This document shows positions 1 through 12,987 of a stretch of DNA of 64,000 nt, piece by piece. The notes under the pieces were generated by a model. That model did not search any database. It had not been told where the DNA came from and saw nothing but the letters and a program-made list of their open reading frames with translations. The stretch is taken from assembly GCA_026018925.1 (NCBI GenBank), contig JAKSZU010000164.1, forward strand, positions 363,905-427,904, in the 5' to 3' direction. Source of the DNA: Tupaia tana (lineage: Eukaryota > Chordata > Mammalia > Scandentia > Tupaiidae). Position 1 is the first letter of the stretch. Each line of letters begins with the position of its first letter. The position numbers were made by a program, and so were the translations under genes.

Positions 1-2045
1 CCATCTTTTGTTTTGTTAATAAGCCCTTCTGCTCCTTTCTCCCAGGCAGGAGAGTTGAGCCCTTCTCTGAGAAGATTCCACATGGATACTGGGAACTAGA
101 TATTTCCGGGCACAGGCGAAATGAACATTTTCTACTCATAATTCAGCCTCCAGCAAGCAAAGCTAGTGTGGTAGGGAGCCCCTCTGGCCTTCTATCGCTG
201 TCTCTGTGTCTCTGAGGCCTCTGTCTCTCTCTGCTCCTGTCTCCTCATTTTTTTTGGTAATTTTTCCTTTTTACGATTTTTTTAAAGGTAGAATTTCTCT
301 CTGGCTCTCAGCTCCATCTTTTGTTTTGTTAATAAGTCCTTCTTCTCCTTTCTCCCATGCAGGAGAGTTGAGCCATTCTCTGAGAAGATTCCACATGGAT
401 ACTGGGAACAAGGTATTTCAGGGCACAGGCGAAATGAAGATTTTCTACTCATAATTCAGCCTCCAGCAAGCAAAGCTAGTGTGGTAGGGAGCCCCTCTGG
501 CCTTCTATCCCTGTCTCTGTTTCTATGAGTTCTCTGTCTCTCTCTGCGCCTGTCTCTTCATTTTTTTTGGAACTTTTTCCTTTTTACGATTTTTTTAAAG
601 GTAGAATGTCTCTCTGGCTCTCAGCTCCATCTTTTGTTTTATTAATAAGCCCTTCTGCTCCTTTCTCCGAGGCAGGAGAGTTGAGGCATTGTCTGAGAAG
701 TTTCCACATGGATACTGGGAACTAGATATTTCAGGGCACAGGCGAAATGAAGATTTTCTACTCATAATTCAGCCTCCAGCAAGCAAAGCTAGTGAGGTAG
801 GGAGCCCCTCTGGCCTTCTTTCCCTGTCTCTGTGTCTCTGAGGTCTCTGTCTTTCTCTGCTCTTGTCTCTTCATGCTTTTTTGGTAATTTTTCCTTTTTA
901 CGATTTTTTTAAAGGTAGAAATTCTCTCTGGCTCTCAGCTCCCTCTTTTGTTTTGTTAATAAGCCCTTCTGCTCCTTTCTCCCAGGCAGGAGAGTTGAGC
1001 CATTCTCTGAGAAGATTCCACATGGATACTGAGAACTAGATATTTCAGGGCACAGGCGAAATGAAGATTTTCTACTCATAATTCAGCCTCCAGCAAGCAA
1101 AGCTAGTGTGGTAGGGAGGCTCTCTGGCCTTCAATCCCTGTCTCTGTGTCTCTGAGGTCTCTGTCTCTCTCTGCTCCTGTCTCAATTTTTTGGTAATTTT
1201 TCCTTTTTACGATTTTTTTAAAGTTAGAATTTCTCTCTGGCTCTCAGCTCCATCTTTTGTTTTGTTAATAAGCCTTTCTGCTCCTTTCTCCCAGGCAGGA
1301 GAGTTGAGCCATTCTCTGAGAAGATTCCACATGGATACTGGGAACTAGATATTTCAGGGCACAGGTGAAATGAAGATTTTCTACTCATAATTCAGCCTCC
1401 AGCAAGCCAAGCTAGTGTGGTAGGGAGCCCCTCTGGACTTCTATCGCTGTCTCTGTGTCTCTGAGGTCTCTATATCTCTCTGCTCCTATCTCCTCATTTT
1501 CTTTGGTAATTTTTCCTTTTTACGATTTTTTTAAAGGTAGAATTTCTCTCTGGCCCTCAGCTCCATCTTTTGTTTTGTTAATAAGCCTTTCTGCTCCTTT
1601 CTCCCAGGCAGGCGAGTTGAGCCATTCTCTGAGAAGATTCCACATGGATACTGGGAACTAGATATTTCAGGGCACAGGTGAAATGAAGATTTTCTACTCA
1701 TAATTCAGCCTCCAGCAAGCAAAGCTACTGTGGTACGGAGCCCCTCTGGCCTTCTATTCCTGTCTCTTTGTCTCTGAGGACTCTGTCTCTCTCTGCTCCT
1801 GTCTCCTCAATTTTTTTGGTAATTTTTCCTTTTTACGATTTTTTTAAAGGTAGAATTTCTCTCTGGCTCTCAGCTCCATCTTTTGTTTTGTTAATAAGCC
1901 CTTCTGCTCCTTTCTCCCAGGCAGGAGAGTTGAGCCATTCTCTGAGAAGATTCCACATGGATACTGGGAACTAGATATTTCAGGGCACAGGCGAAATGAA
2001 GATTTTCTACTCATAATTCAGCCTCCAGCAAGCAAAGCTAGTGTG
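1..2045 (+). repeat. Leading array segment, diverged monomers
   Basis: The segment opens inside a monomer (bases 1-205 are the 3' part of one unit) and continues with full units starting near 206, 519, 830, 1142, 1455 and 1768. One copy near 1180 has a shortened first T tract and lacks the CTCC before it. The stretch at about 1640-1970 (GGTGAAATG, then GCTACTGTGGTACGGAG, then GAGGACTCTG) is nearly repeated at about 15985-16310, so this edge shares ancestry with sequence 14.3 kb further in. There is no gene content. Confidence 0.85.
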
Positions 2046-5000
2046 GTAGGGAGCCCCTCTGGACTTCTATCGCTGTCTCTGTGTCTCTGAGGTCTCTATC
2101 TCTCTCTGCTCCTATCTCCTCATTTTCTTTGGTAATTTTTCCTTTTTACGATTTTTTTAAAGGTAGAATTTCTCTCTGGCTCTCAGCTCCATCTTTTGTT
2201 TGTTAATACGCCCTTCTGCTCCTTTCTCCCAGGCAGGAGAGTTGAGCCATTCTCTGAGAAGATTCCACATGGATACTGGGAACTAGATATTTCAGGGCAC
2301 AGGCGAAATGAAGATTTTCTACTCATAATTCAGCCTCCAGCAAGCAAAGCTAGTGTGGTAGGGAGCCCCTCTGGCCTTCTATACCTGTCTCTGTGTCTCT
2401 GAGGTCTTTGTCTCTCTCTCCTCTTGTCTCTTCATATTTTTGGTAAATTTTCCTTTTTACGATTTTTTTAAAGGTAGAATTTCTCTCTGGCTCTCAGCTC
2501 CCTCTTTTGTTTTGTTAACCAGCCCTTCTGCTCCTTTCTCCCAGGCAGGAGAGTTGAGCCATTCTCTGAGAAGATTCCACATGGATACTGGGAACTAGAT
2601 ATTTCAGGGCACAGGCGAAATGAAGATTTTCTACTCATAATTCAGCCTCCAGCAAGCAAAGCTAGTGTGGTAGGGAGCCCCTCTGGCCTTCTATCCCTGT
2701 CTCTGTGTCTCTGAGGTCTCTATCTCCCTCTGCTCCTGTCTCCTCATTTTTTTTGGTAATTTTTCCTTTTTAAGTTTTTTTTAAAGGTAGAATTTCTCTC
2801 TGACTCTCAGCTCCATCTTTTGTTTATTTAATAAGCCCTTCGGCTCCTTTCTCCCAGGCAGGAGAGTTGAGCCATTCTCTGAGAAGTTTCCACATGGATA
2901 CTGGGAACTAGATATTTCAGGGCACAGTCGAAATAAAGATTTTCTACTCATAATTCAGCCTCCAGCAAGCAAAGCTAGTGTGGTAGGGAGCCCCTCTGGC
3001 CTTCTATCCCTGTCTCTGTGTCTCTGAGGTCTCTGTCTCTCTCTGCTCCTGTCTCCTCATTTTTTTTGGTTATTTTTCCTTTTTACGATTTTTTTAAAGG
3101 GAGAATTTCTCTCTGGCTCTCAGCTCCATCTTTTGTTTTGTTAATAAGCCCTTCCTCTCCTTTCTCCCAGGCAGGAGAGTTGAGCCATTCTCTGAGAAGT
3201 TTGCACATGGATACTGGGAACTAGATATTTCAGGGCACAGGCGAAATGAAGATGTTCTACTCATAATTCAGCCTCCAGCAAGCAAAGCTAGTGTGGTAGG
3301 GAGCCCCTCTGGCCTTCTATCCTTGTCTCTGTGTCTCTGTCTCTCTCTGCTATTGTCTCTTCATTTTTTTTGGTAATTTTTCATTTTTAAGGTTTTTTTA
3401 AAGGTAGAATTTCTCTCTGGCTCTCAGCTCCATCTTTTGTTTTGTTAATGAGCACTTCTGCTCCTTTCTCCCAGGCAGGAGAGTTGAGCCATTCTCTGAG
3501 AAGATTCCACATGGATACTGGGAACTAGATATTTCAGGGCACAGGCGAAATGAAGATTTTCTACTTATAATTCAGCCTCCAGCAAGCAAAGCTAGTGTGG
3601 TAGGGAGCCCCTCTGGCCTTCTATCCCTGTCTCTGTGTCTCTGAGATCTCTGTCTCTCTCGGCTCCTGTCTCCTCATTTTTTTTGGTAATTTTTCCTTTT
3701 TACGATTTTTTTAAAGGTAGAATATCTCTCTGGCTCTCAGCTCCATCTTTTGTTTTGTTAATAAGCCTTTCTGCTCCTTTTTCCCAGGCAGGAGAGTTGA
3801 GCCATTCTCTGAGAAGTTTCCACATGGATACTGGGAACTAGATATTTCAGGGCACAGGCGAAATGAAGATTTTCTACTCATAATTCAGCCTCCAGCAAGC
3901 AAAGCTAGTGTGGTAGGGAGCCCCTCTGGCCTTCTATCCCTGTCTCTGTGTCTCTGAGGTCTCTGTCTCTCTCTGCTCCTGTCTCACCATTTTTTTTGGT
4001 AATTTTTCCTTTTTAAGATTTTTTTAACGGTAGAATTTCAATCTGGCTCTCAGCTCCATCTTTTGTTTTGTTAATACGCCCTTCTGCTCCTTTCTCCCAG
4101 GCAGGAGAGTTGAGCCATTCTCTGAGAAGATTCCACATGGATACTGGGAACTAAATATTTCAGGACACAGGCGAAATGAAGATTTTCTACTCATCATTCA
4201 GCCTCCAGCAAGCAAAGCTAGTGTTGTAGGGAGCCCCTCTGTCCTTCTATCCCTGTCTCTGTTTCTATGAGGTCTCTGTCTCTCTCTGCTCCTGTCTCTT
4301 CATTTTTTGGTAATTTTTCCTTTTTACGATTTTTTTAAAGGTAGAATTTCTCTCTGGCTCTCAGCTCCCTCTTTTGTTTTGTTAATAAGCCCTTCTGCTC
4401 CTTTCTCCCAGGCAGGAGAGTTGAGCCATTCTCTGAGAAGATTCCACATGGATACTGGGAACTAGATATTTCAGGGCACAGGCGAAATGAAGATTTTCTA
4501 CTCATAATTCAGCCTCCAGCAAGCAAAGCTAGTGTGGTAGGGAGCCCCTCTGGCCTTCTATCCCTGTCTCTGTGTCTCTGAGGTCTCTATCTCCCTCTGC
4601 TCCTGTCTCCTCATTTTTTTTGGTAATTTTTCCTTTTTACGATTTTTTTAAAGGTAGAATTTCTCTCTGACTCTCAGCTCCATCTTTTGTTTTGTTAATA
4701 AGCCCTTCGGCTCCTTTCTCCCAGGCAGGAGAGTTGAGCCATTCTCTGAGAAGTTTCCACATGGATACTGGGAACTAGATATTTCAGGGCACAGGCGAAA
4801 TGAAGATTTTCTACTCATAATTCAGCCTCCAGCAAGCAAAGCTAGTGTGGTAGGGAGCCCCTCTGGCCTTCTATCCCTGTCTCTGTGTCTCTGAGGTCTC
4901 TGTCTCTCTCTGCTCTTGTCTCTTCATTTTTTTTTGGTAATTTTTCCTTTTTACGATTTTTTTAAAGGTAGAATTTCTCTCTGGCTCTCAGCTCCCTCTT

Positions 5001-7580
5001 TTGTTTTGTTAATAAGCCCTTCTGCTCCTTTCTCCCAGGCAGGAGAGTTGAGCCATTCTCTGAGAAGTTTCCACATGGATACTGGGAACTAGATATTTCA
5101 GGGCACAGGCGAAAAGAAGATTTTCTACTCATAATTCAGCCTCCAGCAAGCAAAGCTAGTGTGGTAGGGAGCCCCTCTGGCCTTCTATCCCTGTCTCTGT
5201 GTCTCTGAGGTCTCTGTCTCTCTCTGCTCCTGTCTCATCATTTTTTTTGGTAATTTTTCCTTTTTACGATTTTTTTAAAGGTAGAATTTCTCTCTGGCTC
5301 TCAGCTCCATCTTTTGTTTTGTTAATAAGCACTTCGGCTCCTTTCTCCCAGGCAGGAGAGTTGAGCCATTCTCTGAAAAGATTCCACATGGATACTGGGA
5401 ACTAGATATTTCAGGGCACAGGCGAAATGAAGATTTTCTACTCATAATTCAGCCTCCAGCAAGCAAAGCTAGTGTGGTAGGGAGCCCCTCTGGCCTTCTA
5501 TCCCTGTCTATGTGTCTCTGAGGTCTCTGTCTCTCCCTGCTCCTGTCTACTCATTTTTTTTAGTAATTTTTCCTTTTTACGTTTTTTTTAAAGGTAGAAT
5601 TTCTCTCTGGCTCTCAGCTCCATCTTTTGTTTTGTTAATAAGCCCTTCTGCTCCTTTCTCCCAGGCAGGAGAGTTGAGCCATTCTCTGAGAAGTTTCCAC
5701 ATGGATATTGGGAACAAGATATTTCAGGGCACAGGCGAAATGAAGATTTTCTACTCATAATTCAGCCTCCAGCAAGCAAAGCTAGTGTGGTAGGGAGCCC
5801 CTCTGGCCTTCTATCCCTGTCTCTGTGTCTCTGAGGTCTCTGTCTCTCTCTGCTCCTGTCTCCTCATTTTTTTTGGTTATTTTTCCTTTTTACGATTTTT
5901 TTAAAGGGAGAATTTCTCTCTGGCTCTCAGCTCCATCTTTTGTTTTGTTAATACGCCCTTCCTCTCCTTTCTCCCAGGCAGGAGAGTTGAGCCATTCCCT
6001 GAGAAGTTTGCACATGGATACTGGGAACTAGATATTTCAGGGCACAGGCGAAATGAAGTTTTTCTACTCATAATTCAGCCTCCAGCAAGCAAAGCTAGTG
6101 TGGTAGGGAGCCCCTCTGGCCTTCTGCCCTTGTCTCTTTGTCTCTGTCTCTCTCTGCTCCTGTCTCCTCATTTTTTTTGGTAATTTTTCCTTTTTACGAT
6201 TTTTTTAAAGGAAGAATTTCTCTCTGGCTCTCAGCTCCATCTTTTGTTTTGTTAATAAGCACTTCTGCTCCTTTCTCCCAGGCAGGAGAGTTGACCCATT
6301 CTCTGAGAAGATTCCACATGGATACTGGGAACTAGATATTTCAGGGCACAGGCGAAATGAAGATTTTCTACTCATAATTCAGCCTCCAGCAAGCAAAGCT
6401 AGTGTGGTAGGGAGCCCCTCTGGCCTTCTATCCTGTCTCTGTGTCTCTGAGATCTCTGTCTCTCTCGGCTCCTGTCTCCTCATATTTTTTTGGTAATTTT
6501 TCCTTTTTACGATTTTTTTAAAGGTAGAATATCTCTCTGGCTCTCAGCTCCATCTTTTGTTTTGTTAATAAGCCTTTCTGCTCCTTTCTCCCAGGCAGGA
6601 GAGTTGAGCCATTCTCTGAGAAGATTCCACATGGATACTGGGAACTAGATATTTCAGGGCACAGGCGAAATGAAGATTTTCTACTCATAATTCAGCCTCC
6701 AGCAAGCAAAGCTAGTGTGGTAGGGAGCCCCTCTGGCCTTCTATCCCTGTCTCTGTGTCTCTGAGGTCTCTGTCTCTCTCTGCTCCTGTCTCACCATTTT
6801 TTTTGGTAATTTTTTCCTTTTTAAGATTTTTTTAACGGTAGAATTTCTCTCTGGCTCTCAGCTCCATCTTATGTTTTGTTAATAAGCCCTTCTGCTCATT
6901 TCTCCCAGGCAGGAGAGTTGAGCCATTCTCTGAGAAGATTCCACATGGATACTGGGAACTAGATATTTCAGGGCACAGGCGAAATGAAGATTTTCTACTC
7001 ATAATTCAGCCCCCAGCAAGCAAAGCTAGTGTGGTAGGGAGCCCCTCTGTCCTTCTATCCCTGTCTCTGTGTCTCTGAGGTCTCTGTCTCTCTCTGCTCC
7101 TTTATCTTCATTTTTTTTGTTATTTTTCCTTTTTACGATTTTTTTAAAGGTAGAATTTCTCTCTGGCTCTCAGCTCCATCTTTTGTTTTGTTAATAAGCC
7201 CTTCGGCTCCTTTCTCCCAGGCAGGAGAGTTGAGCCATTCTCTGAGAAGATTCCACATGGATACTGGGAACTAGATATTTCAGGGCACAGGCGAAATGAA
7301 GATTTTCTACTCATAATTCAGCCTCCTGCAAGCAAAGCTAGTGTGGTAGGGAGCCCCTCTGGCCTTCTATCCCTGTCTCTGTTTCTATGAGGTCTCTGTC
7401 TCTCTCTGCTCCTGTCTCATCATTTTTTTCGTAATTTTTCCTTTTTACGATTTTTTTAAAGGTAGAATGTCTCTCTGGCTCTCAGCTCCATCTTTTGTTT
7501 TGTTAATGAGCCTTTCTGCTCCTTTCTCCCAGGCAGGAGAGTTGAGCCATTCTCTGAGAAGATTCCACATGGATACTGGG
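2045..7580 (+). repeat. Higher-order block A, the fuller copy of a large duplication
   Basis: About 18 monomers that recur in the same order at 9840-14450. The start is marked by CTGGACTTCTATCGC and CTCCTATCTCCTCATTTTC near 2060-2130. Further markers are TTTGTTTGTTAATACGCCC near 2190, CTCTTGTCTCTTCATATTTTTGG near 2420, TTTGTTTATTTAATAAG near 2820, GGGAGAATTTC with CCTTCCTCTCC at about 3100-3160, and GTCTCTCTCGGCTCC near 3655. The match to block B runs at a constant 7792-bp offset from here to about 4000, then at 7163 bp, then at 6860 bp from about 6450. The end near 7580 is where TTTCAGCTCAC replaces the usual TTTCAGGGCAC. Confidence 0.82.
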
Positions 7581-8640
7581 AACTAGATATTTCAGCTCAC
7601 AGGCGAAATGAAGATTTTCTACTCATAATTCAGCCTCCAGCAAGCAAAGCTAGTGTGGTAGGGAGCCCCTCTGGCCTTCTATCCCTGTCTCTGTGTCTCT
7701 GAGGTCTCTGTCTCTCTCTGCTCCTGTCTCCCAATTTTTTTTGGTAATTTTTCCTTTTTAAGATTTTTTTAATGGTAGAATTTCTCTCTGGCTCTCAGCT
7801 CCATCTTTTGTTTTGTTAATAAGCCCTTCTGCTCCTTTCTCCCAGGCAGTAGAGTTGAGCCATTCTCTGAGAAGATTCCACATGGATACTGGGAACTAAA
7901 TATTTCAGGGCACAGGCGAAATGAAGATTTTCTACTCATAATTCAGCCCCCAGCAAGCAAATCTAGTGTGGTAGGGAGCCCCTCTGGCCTTCTATCCCTG
8001 TCTCTGTGTCTCTGAGGTCTCTGTCTCTCTCTACTCCTGTATCTTCATTTTTTTTGTAATTTTTCCTTTTTACGATTTTTTTAAAGGTAGAATTTCTCTC
8101 TGACTCTCAGCTCCATCTTTTGTTTTGTTAATAAGCCCTTCTGCTCCTTTCTCCCAGGCAGGAGAGTTGAGCCATTCTCTGAGAAGATTCCACATGGATA
8201 CTGGGAACAAGATATTTCAGGGCACAGGCGAAATGAAGACTTTCTACTCATAATTCAGCCTCCAGCAAGCAAAGCTAGTGTGGTAGGGAGCCCCTCTGGC
8301 CTTCTATCCCTGTCTCTGTGTCTCTGAGGTCTCTGTCTCTCTCTGCTCCTGTCTCCTCATTTTTTTTTGGTTATTTTTCCTTTTTACGATTTTTTTAAAG
8401 GGAGAATTTCTCTCTGGCTCTCAGCTCCATCTTTTGTTTTGTTAATACGCCCTTCCTCTCCTTTCTCCCAGGCAGGAGAGTTGAGCCATTCTCTGAGAAG
8501 GTTGCACATGGATACTGGGAACTAGATATTTCAGGGCACAGGCGAAATGAAGATTTTCTACTCATAATTCAGCCTCCAGCAAGCAAAGCTAGTGTGGTAG
8601 GGAGCCCCTCTGGCCTTCTATCCTTGTCTCTGTGTCTCTG
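7360..8640 (+). repeat. Four-monomer segment repeated at 17.06-18.31 kb
   Basis: Ordered markers are CTGTTTCTATGAGG (7376), GTAGAATGTC with GTTAATGAGCC, TTTCAGCTCACAGG (7590), CTCCCAATTTTTTTTGG, CAGCCCCCAGCAAGCAAATC (near 7945), CTCTCTACTCCTGTATC, GAAGACTTTC (8235) and GAGAAGGTTGCACATGG (near 8490). The same run appears at about 17040-18310 with an offset of about 9.67-9.68 kb, or 31 monomers less a few deleted bases. It overlaps the end of block A, so at least two duplication events of different reach have affected this stretch. Confidence 0.8.
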
Positions 8641-9840
8641 TCTCTCTCTGCTATTGTCTCTTCATTTTTTTTGGTAATTTTTTATTTTTAAGATTTTTTT
8701 AAAGGTAGAATTTCTCTCTGGCTCTCAGCTCCATCTTTTCTTTTGTTAATGAGCCCTTCTGCTCCTTTCTCCCAGGCAGGAGAGTTGAGCCATTCTCTGA
8801 GAAGATTCCACATGTATACTGGGAACTAGATATTTCAGGGCACAGGTGAAATGAAGATTTTCTACTCATAACTCAGCCTCCAGCCAGCAAAGCTAGTGTG
8901 GTAGGGAGCTCCCCTGGCCTTCTATACCTGTCTCTGTGTCTCTGAGGTCTCTGTATCTCTGTGCTCCTGTCTCCTCATTTTTTTTGTAATTTTTCCTTTT
9001 TATGATTTTTTTAAAGTTAGAATTTCTCTCTGGCTCTCAGGTCCATCTTTTGTTTTGTTAATAAGCCCTTCTGCTCCTTTCTCCCAGGCAAGAGAGTTGA
9101 GCCATTCTCTGAGAAGATTCCACATGGATCCTGGGAACAAGATATTTCAGGGCACAGGCGAAATGAAGATTTTCTACTCATAATTCAGCCTCCAGCAAGC
9201 AAAGCTAGTTTGGTAGGGAGCCCCTCTGGCCTTCTATCACTGTCTCTGTGTCTCTGAGATCTCTGTTTATCTCTGCTCCTGTCTCCTCAATTTTTGGTAA
9301 TTTTTCCTTTTTACGATTTTTTTAAAGGTAGAATTTCTCTCTGGCTCTCAGCTCCATCTTTTGTTTTGTTAATAAGCCCTTCTGCTCCTTTCTCCCAGGC
9401 ATGAGAGTTGAGCCATTCTCTGAAAAGTTTCCACATGGATACTCGGAACTAGATATTTCAGGGCACAGGCGAAATGAAGATTTTCTACTCATAATTCAGC
9501 CTCCAGCAAGCAAAGCTAGTGTGGTAGGGAGCCCCTCTGGCCTTCTATCCCTGTCTCTGTGTCTCTGAGGTCTCTGTCTCTCTCTGCTCCTGTCTCCTCA
9601 TTTTTTTTTGGTAATTTTTCCTTTTTAAGATTTTTTTAAAGGTAGAAGTTCTCTCTGGCTCTCAGCTCCATCTTTTGTTTTGTTAATAAGCCCTTCTGCT
9701 CCTTTCTCCCAGGCAGGAGAGTTGAGCCATTCTCTGAGAAGATTCCACAGGGATACTGGGAACTAGATATTTCAGGGCACAGGCGAAATGAAGATTTTCT
9801 ACTCATAATTCAGCCTCCAGCAAGCAAAGCTAGTGTGGTA
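8640..9840 (+). repeat. Array segment between blocks A and B
   Basis: The monomer at about 8640-8930 lacks the nine bases AGGTCTCTG in its C/T-rich part and carries CATGTATACTGG, GGTGAAATG, CATAACTCAG and CCAGCCAGC. The same set recurs at about 15480-15780, again 6861 bp downstream. The last monomer (about 9560-9840) has a lengthened T tract, TTTTTAAGATT, GTAGAAGTTCTC and CACAGGGATAC. That variant set reappears at 29.9-30.1 kb and 31.8-32.0 kb, a tie across more than 20 kb. No gene. Confidence 0.78.
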
Positions 9841-12361
9841 GGGAGCCCCTCTGGACTTCTATCGCTGTCTCTGTGTCTCTGAGGTCTCTATCTCTCTCTG
9901 CTCCTATCTCCTCATTTTCTTTGGTAATTTTTCCTTTTTACGATTTTTTTAAAGGTAGAATTTCTCTCTGGCTCTCAGCTCCATCTTTTGTTTGTTAATA
10001 CGCCCTTCTGCTCCTTTCTCCCAGGCAGGAGAGTTGAGCCATTCTCTGAGAAGATTCCACATGGATACTGGGAACTAGATATTTCAGGGCACAGGCGAAA
10101 TGAAGATTTTCTACTCATAATTCAGCCTCCAGCAAGCAAAGCTAGTGTGGTAGGGAGCCCCTCTGGCCTTCTATACCTGTCTCTGTGTCTCTGAGGTCTT
10201 TGTCTCTCTCTCCTCTTGTCTCTTCATATTTTTGGTAAATTTTCCTTTTTACGATTTTTTTAAAGGTAGAATTTCTCTCTGGCTCTCAGCTCCCTCTTTT
10301 GTTTTGTTAATCAGCCCTTCTGCTCCTTTCTCCCAGGCAGGAGAGTTGAGCCATTCTCTGAGAAGATTCCACATGGATACTGGGAACTAGATATTTCAGG
10401 GCACAGGCGAAATGAAGATTTTCTACTCATAATTCAGCCTCCAGCAAGCAAAGCTAGTGTGGTAGGGAGCCCCTCTGGCCTTCTATCCCTGTCTCTGTGT
10501 CTCTGAGGTCTCTATCTCCCTCTGCTCCTGTCTCCTCATTTTTTTTGGTAATTTGTCCTTTTTACGATTTTTTTAAAGGTAGAATTTCTCTCTGACTCTC
10601 AGCTCCATCTTTTGTTTATTTAATAAGCCCTTCGGCTCCTTTCTCCCAGGCAGGAGAGTTGAGCCATTCTCTGAGAAGTTTCCACATGGATACTGGGAAC
10701 TAGATATTTCAGGGCACAGGCGAAATGAAGATTTTCTACTCATAATTCAGCCTCCAGCAAGCAAAGCTAGTGTGGTAGGGAGCCCCTCTGGCCTTCTATC
10801 CCTGTTTCTGTGTCTCTGAGGTCTCTGTCTCTCTCTGCTCCTGTCTCCTCATTTTTTTTGGTCATTTTTCCTTTTTACGATTTTTTTAAAGGGAGAATTT
10901 CTCTCTGGCTCTCAGCTCCATCTTTTGTTTTGTTAATACGCCCTTCCTCTCCTTTCTCCCAGGCAGGAGAGTTGAGCCATTCTCTGAGAAGTTTGCACAT
11001 GGATACTGGGAACTAGATATTTCAGGGCACAGGCGAAATGAAGATGTTCTACTCATAATTCAGCCTCCAGCAAGCAAAGATAGTGTGGTAGGGAGCCCCT
11101 CTGGCCTTCTATCCTTGTCTCTGTGTCTCTGTCTCTCTCTGCTATTGTCTCTTCATTTTTTTTGGTAATTTTTCATTTTTAAGGTTTTTTTAAAGGTAGA
11201 ATTTCTCTCTGGCTCTCAGCTCCATCTTTTGTTTTGTTAATGAGCACTTCTGCTCCTTTCTCCCAGGCAGGAGAGTTGAACCATTCTCTGAGAAGATTCC
11301 ACATGGATACTGGGAACTAGATATTTCAGGGCACAGGCGAAATGAAGATTTTCTACTCATAATTCAGCCTCCAGCAAGCAAAGCTAGTGTGGTAGGGAGA
11401 CCCTCTGGCCTTCTATCCCTGTCTCTGTGTCTCTGAGGTCTCTGTCTCTCTCTGCTCCTGTCTCCTCATTTTTTTTGGTAATTTTTCCTTTTTACGATTT
11501 TTTTAAAGGTAGAATATCTCTCTGGCTCTCAGCTCCATCTTTTGTTTTGTTAATAAGCCTTTCTGCTCCTTTCTCCCAGGCAGGAGAGTTGAGCCATTCT
11601 CTGAGAAGATTCCACATGGATACTGGAACTAGATATTTCAGGGCACAGGCGAAATGAAGATTTTCTACTCATAATTCAGCCTCCAGCAAGCAAAGCTAGT
11701 GTGGTAGGGAGCCCCTCTGGCCTTCTAACCCTGTCTCTGTGTCTCTGAGGTCTCTGTCTCTCTCTGCTCCTGTCTCACCATTTTTTTGGTAATTTTTCCT
11801 TTTTAAGATTTTTTTAACGGTAGAATTTCTCTCTGGCTCTCAGCTCCATCTTTTGTTTTGTTAATAAGCCCTTCTGCTCCTTTCTCCCAGGCAGGAGAGT
11901 TGAGCCATTCTCTGAGAAGATTCCACATGGATACTGGGAACTAGATATTTCAGGGCACAGGCGAAATGAAGATTTTCTACTCATCATTCAGCCTCCAGCA
12001 AGCAAAGCTAGTGTGGTAGGGAGCCCCTCTGGCCTTCTATCCCTGTCTCTGTGTCTCTGAGGTCTTTGTCTCTCTCTGCTCTTGTCTCTTCATATTTTTG
12101 GTAAAGTTTCCTTTTTACGATTTTTTTAAAGGTAGAAATTCTCTCTGGCTCTCAGCTCCCTCTTTTGTTTTGTTAATAAGCCCTTCTGCTCCTTTCTCCC
12201 AGGCAGGAGAGTTGAGCCATTCTCTGAGAAGATTCCACATGGATACTGGGAACTAGATATTTCAGGCACGGGCGAAATGAAGATTTTCTACTCATAATTC
12301 AGCCTCCAGCAAGCAAAGCTAGTGTGGTAGGGAGCCCCTCTGGCCTTCTATCCCTGTCTCT

Positions 12362-12674
12362 GTGTCTCTGAGGTCTCTATCTCCCTCTGCTCCTGTCTCC
12401 TCATTTTTTTTGGTAATTTTTCCTTTTTACGATTTTTTTAAAGGTAGAATTTCTCTCTGGCTCTCAGCTCCATCTTTTGTTTTGTTAATAAGCACTTCGG
12501 CTCCTTTCTCCCAGGCAGGAGAGTTGAGCCATTCTCTGAAAAGATTCCACATGGATACTGGGAACTAGATATTTCAGGGCACAGGCGAAATGAAGATTTT
12601 CTACTCATAATTCAGCCTCCAGCAAGCAAAGCTAGTGTGGTAGGGAGCCCCTCTGGCCTTCTCTCGCTGTCTCT
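12362..12674 (+). repeat. Hybrid monomer at a two-monomer deletion
   Basis: The 5' part carries CTATCTCCCTCTGC and GTCTCCTCAT, as does the block-A monomer at about 4573. From CTCTCTGGCTCTCAG onward (12453-12467) it matches the block-A monomer starting at 5199 instead, sharing AATAAGCACTTCGGC and CTCTGAAAAGATTCC. The 4573 monomer has CTCTCTGACTCTCAG at the corresponding place, which puts the exchange at about 12400-12459. This is the product expected if the array recombined out of register by two units. Confidence 0.75.
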
Positions 12675-12987
12675 GTGTCTCTGAGGTCTCTGTCTCTCCC
12701 TGCTCCTGTCTCCTCATTTTTTTTGGTAATTTTTCCTTTTTACGTTTTTTTTAAAGGTAGAATTTCTCTCTGGCTCTCAGCTCCATCTTTTGTTTTGTTA
12801 ATAAGCCCTTCTGCTCCTTTCTCCCAGGCAGGAGAGTTGAGCCATTCTCTGAGAAGTTTCCACATGGATATTGGGAACAAGATATTTCAGGGCACAGGCG
12901 AAATGAAGATTTTCTACTCATAATTCAGCCTCCAGCAAGCAAAGCTAGTGTGGTAGGGAGCCCCTCTGGCCTTCTATCCCTGTCTCT

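Noticed and set aside
3018..3224. Recurrent + strand open frames of about 68 codons, dozens of copies, as possible small hydrophobic proteins.
   Set aside because: Most start at GTG, which is not a usual start in a eukaryote, and end at the TAG in GGAACTAG that is part of the repeat. Variants change residues freely, lengths follow the monomer, and 313 bp is not a multiple of three, so frames cannot join. No ribosome-binding or promoter context is seen.
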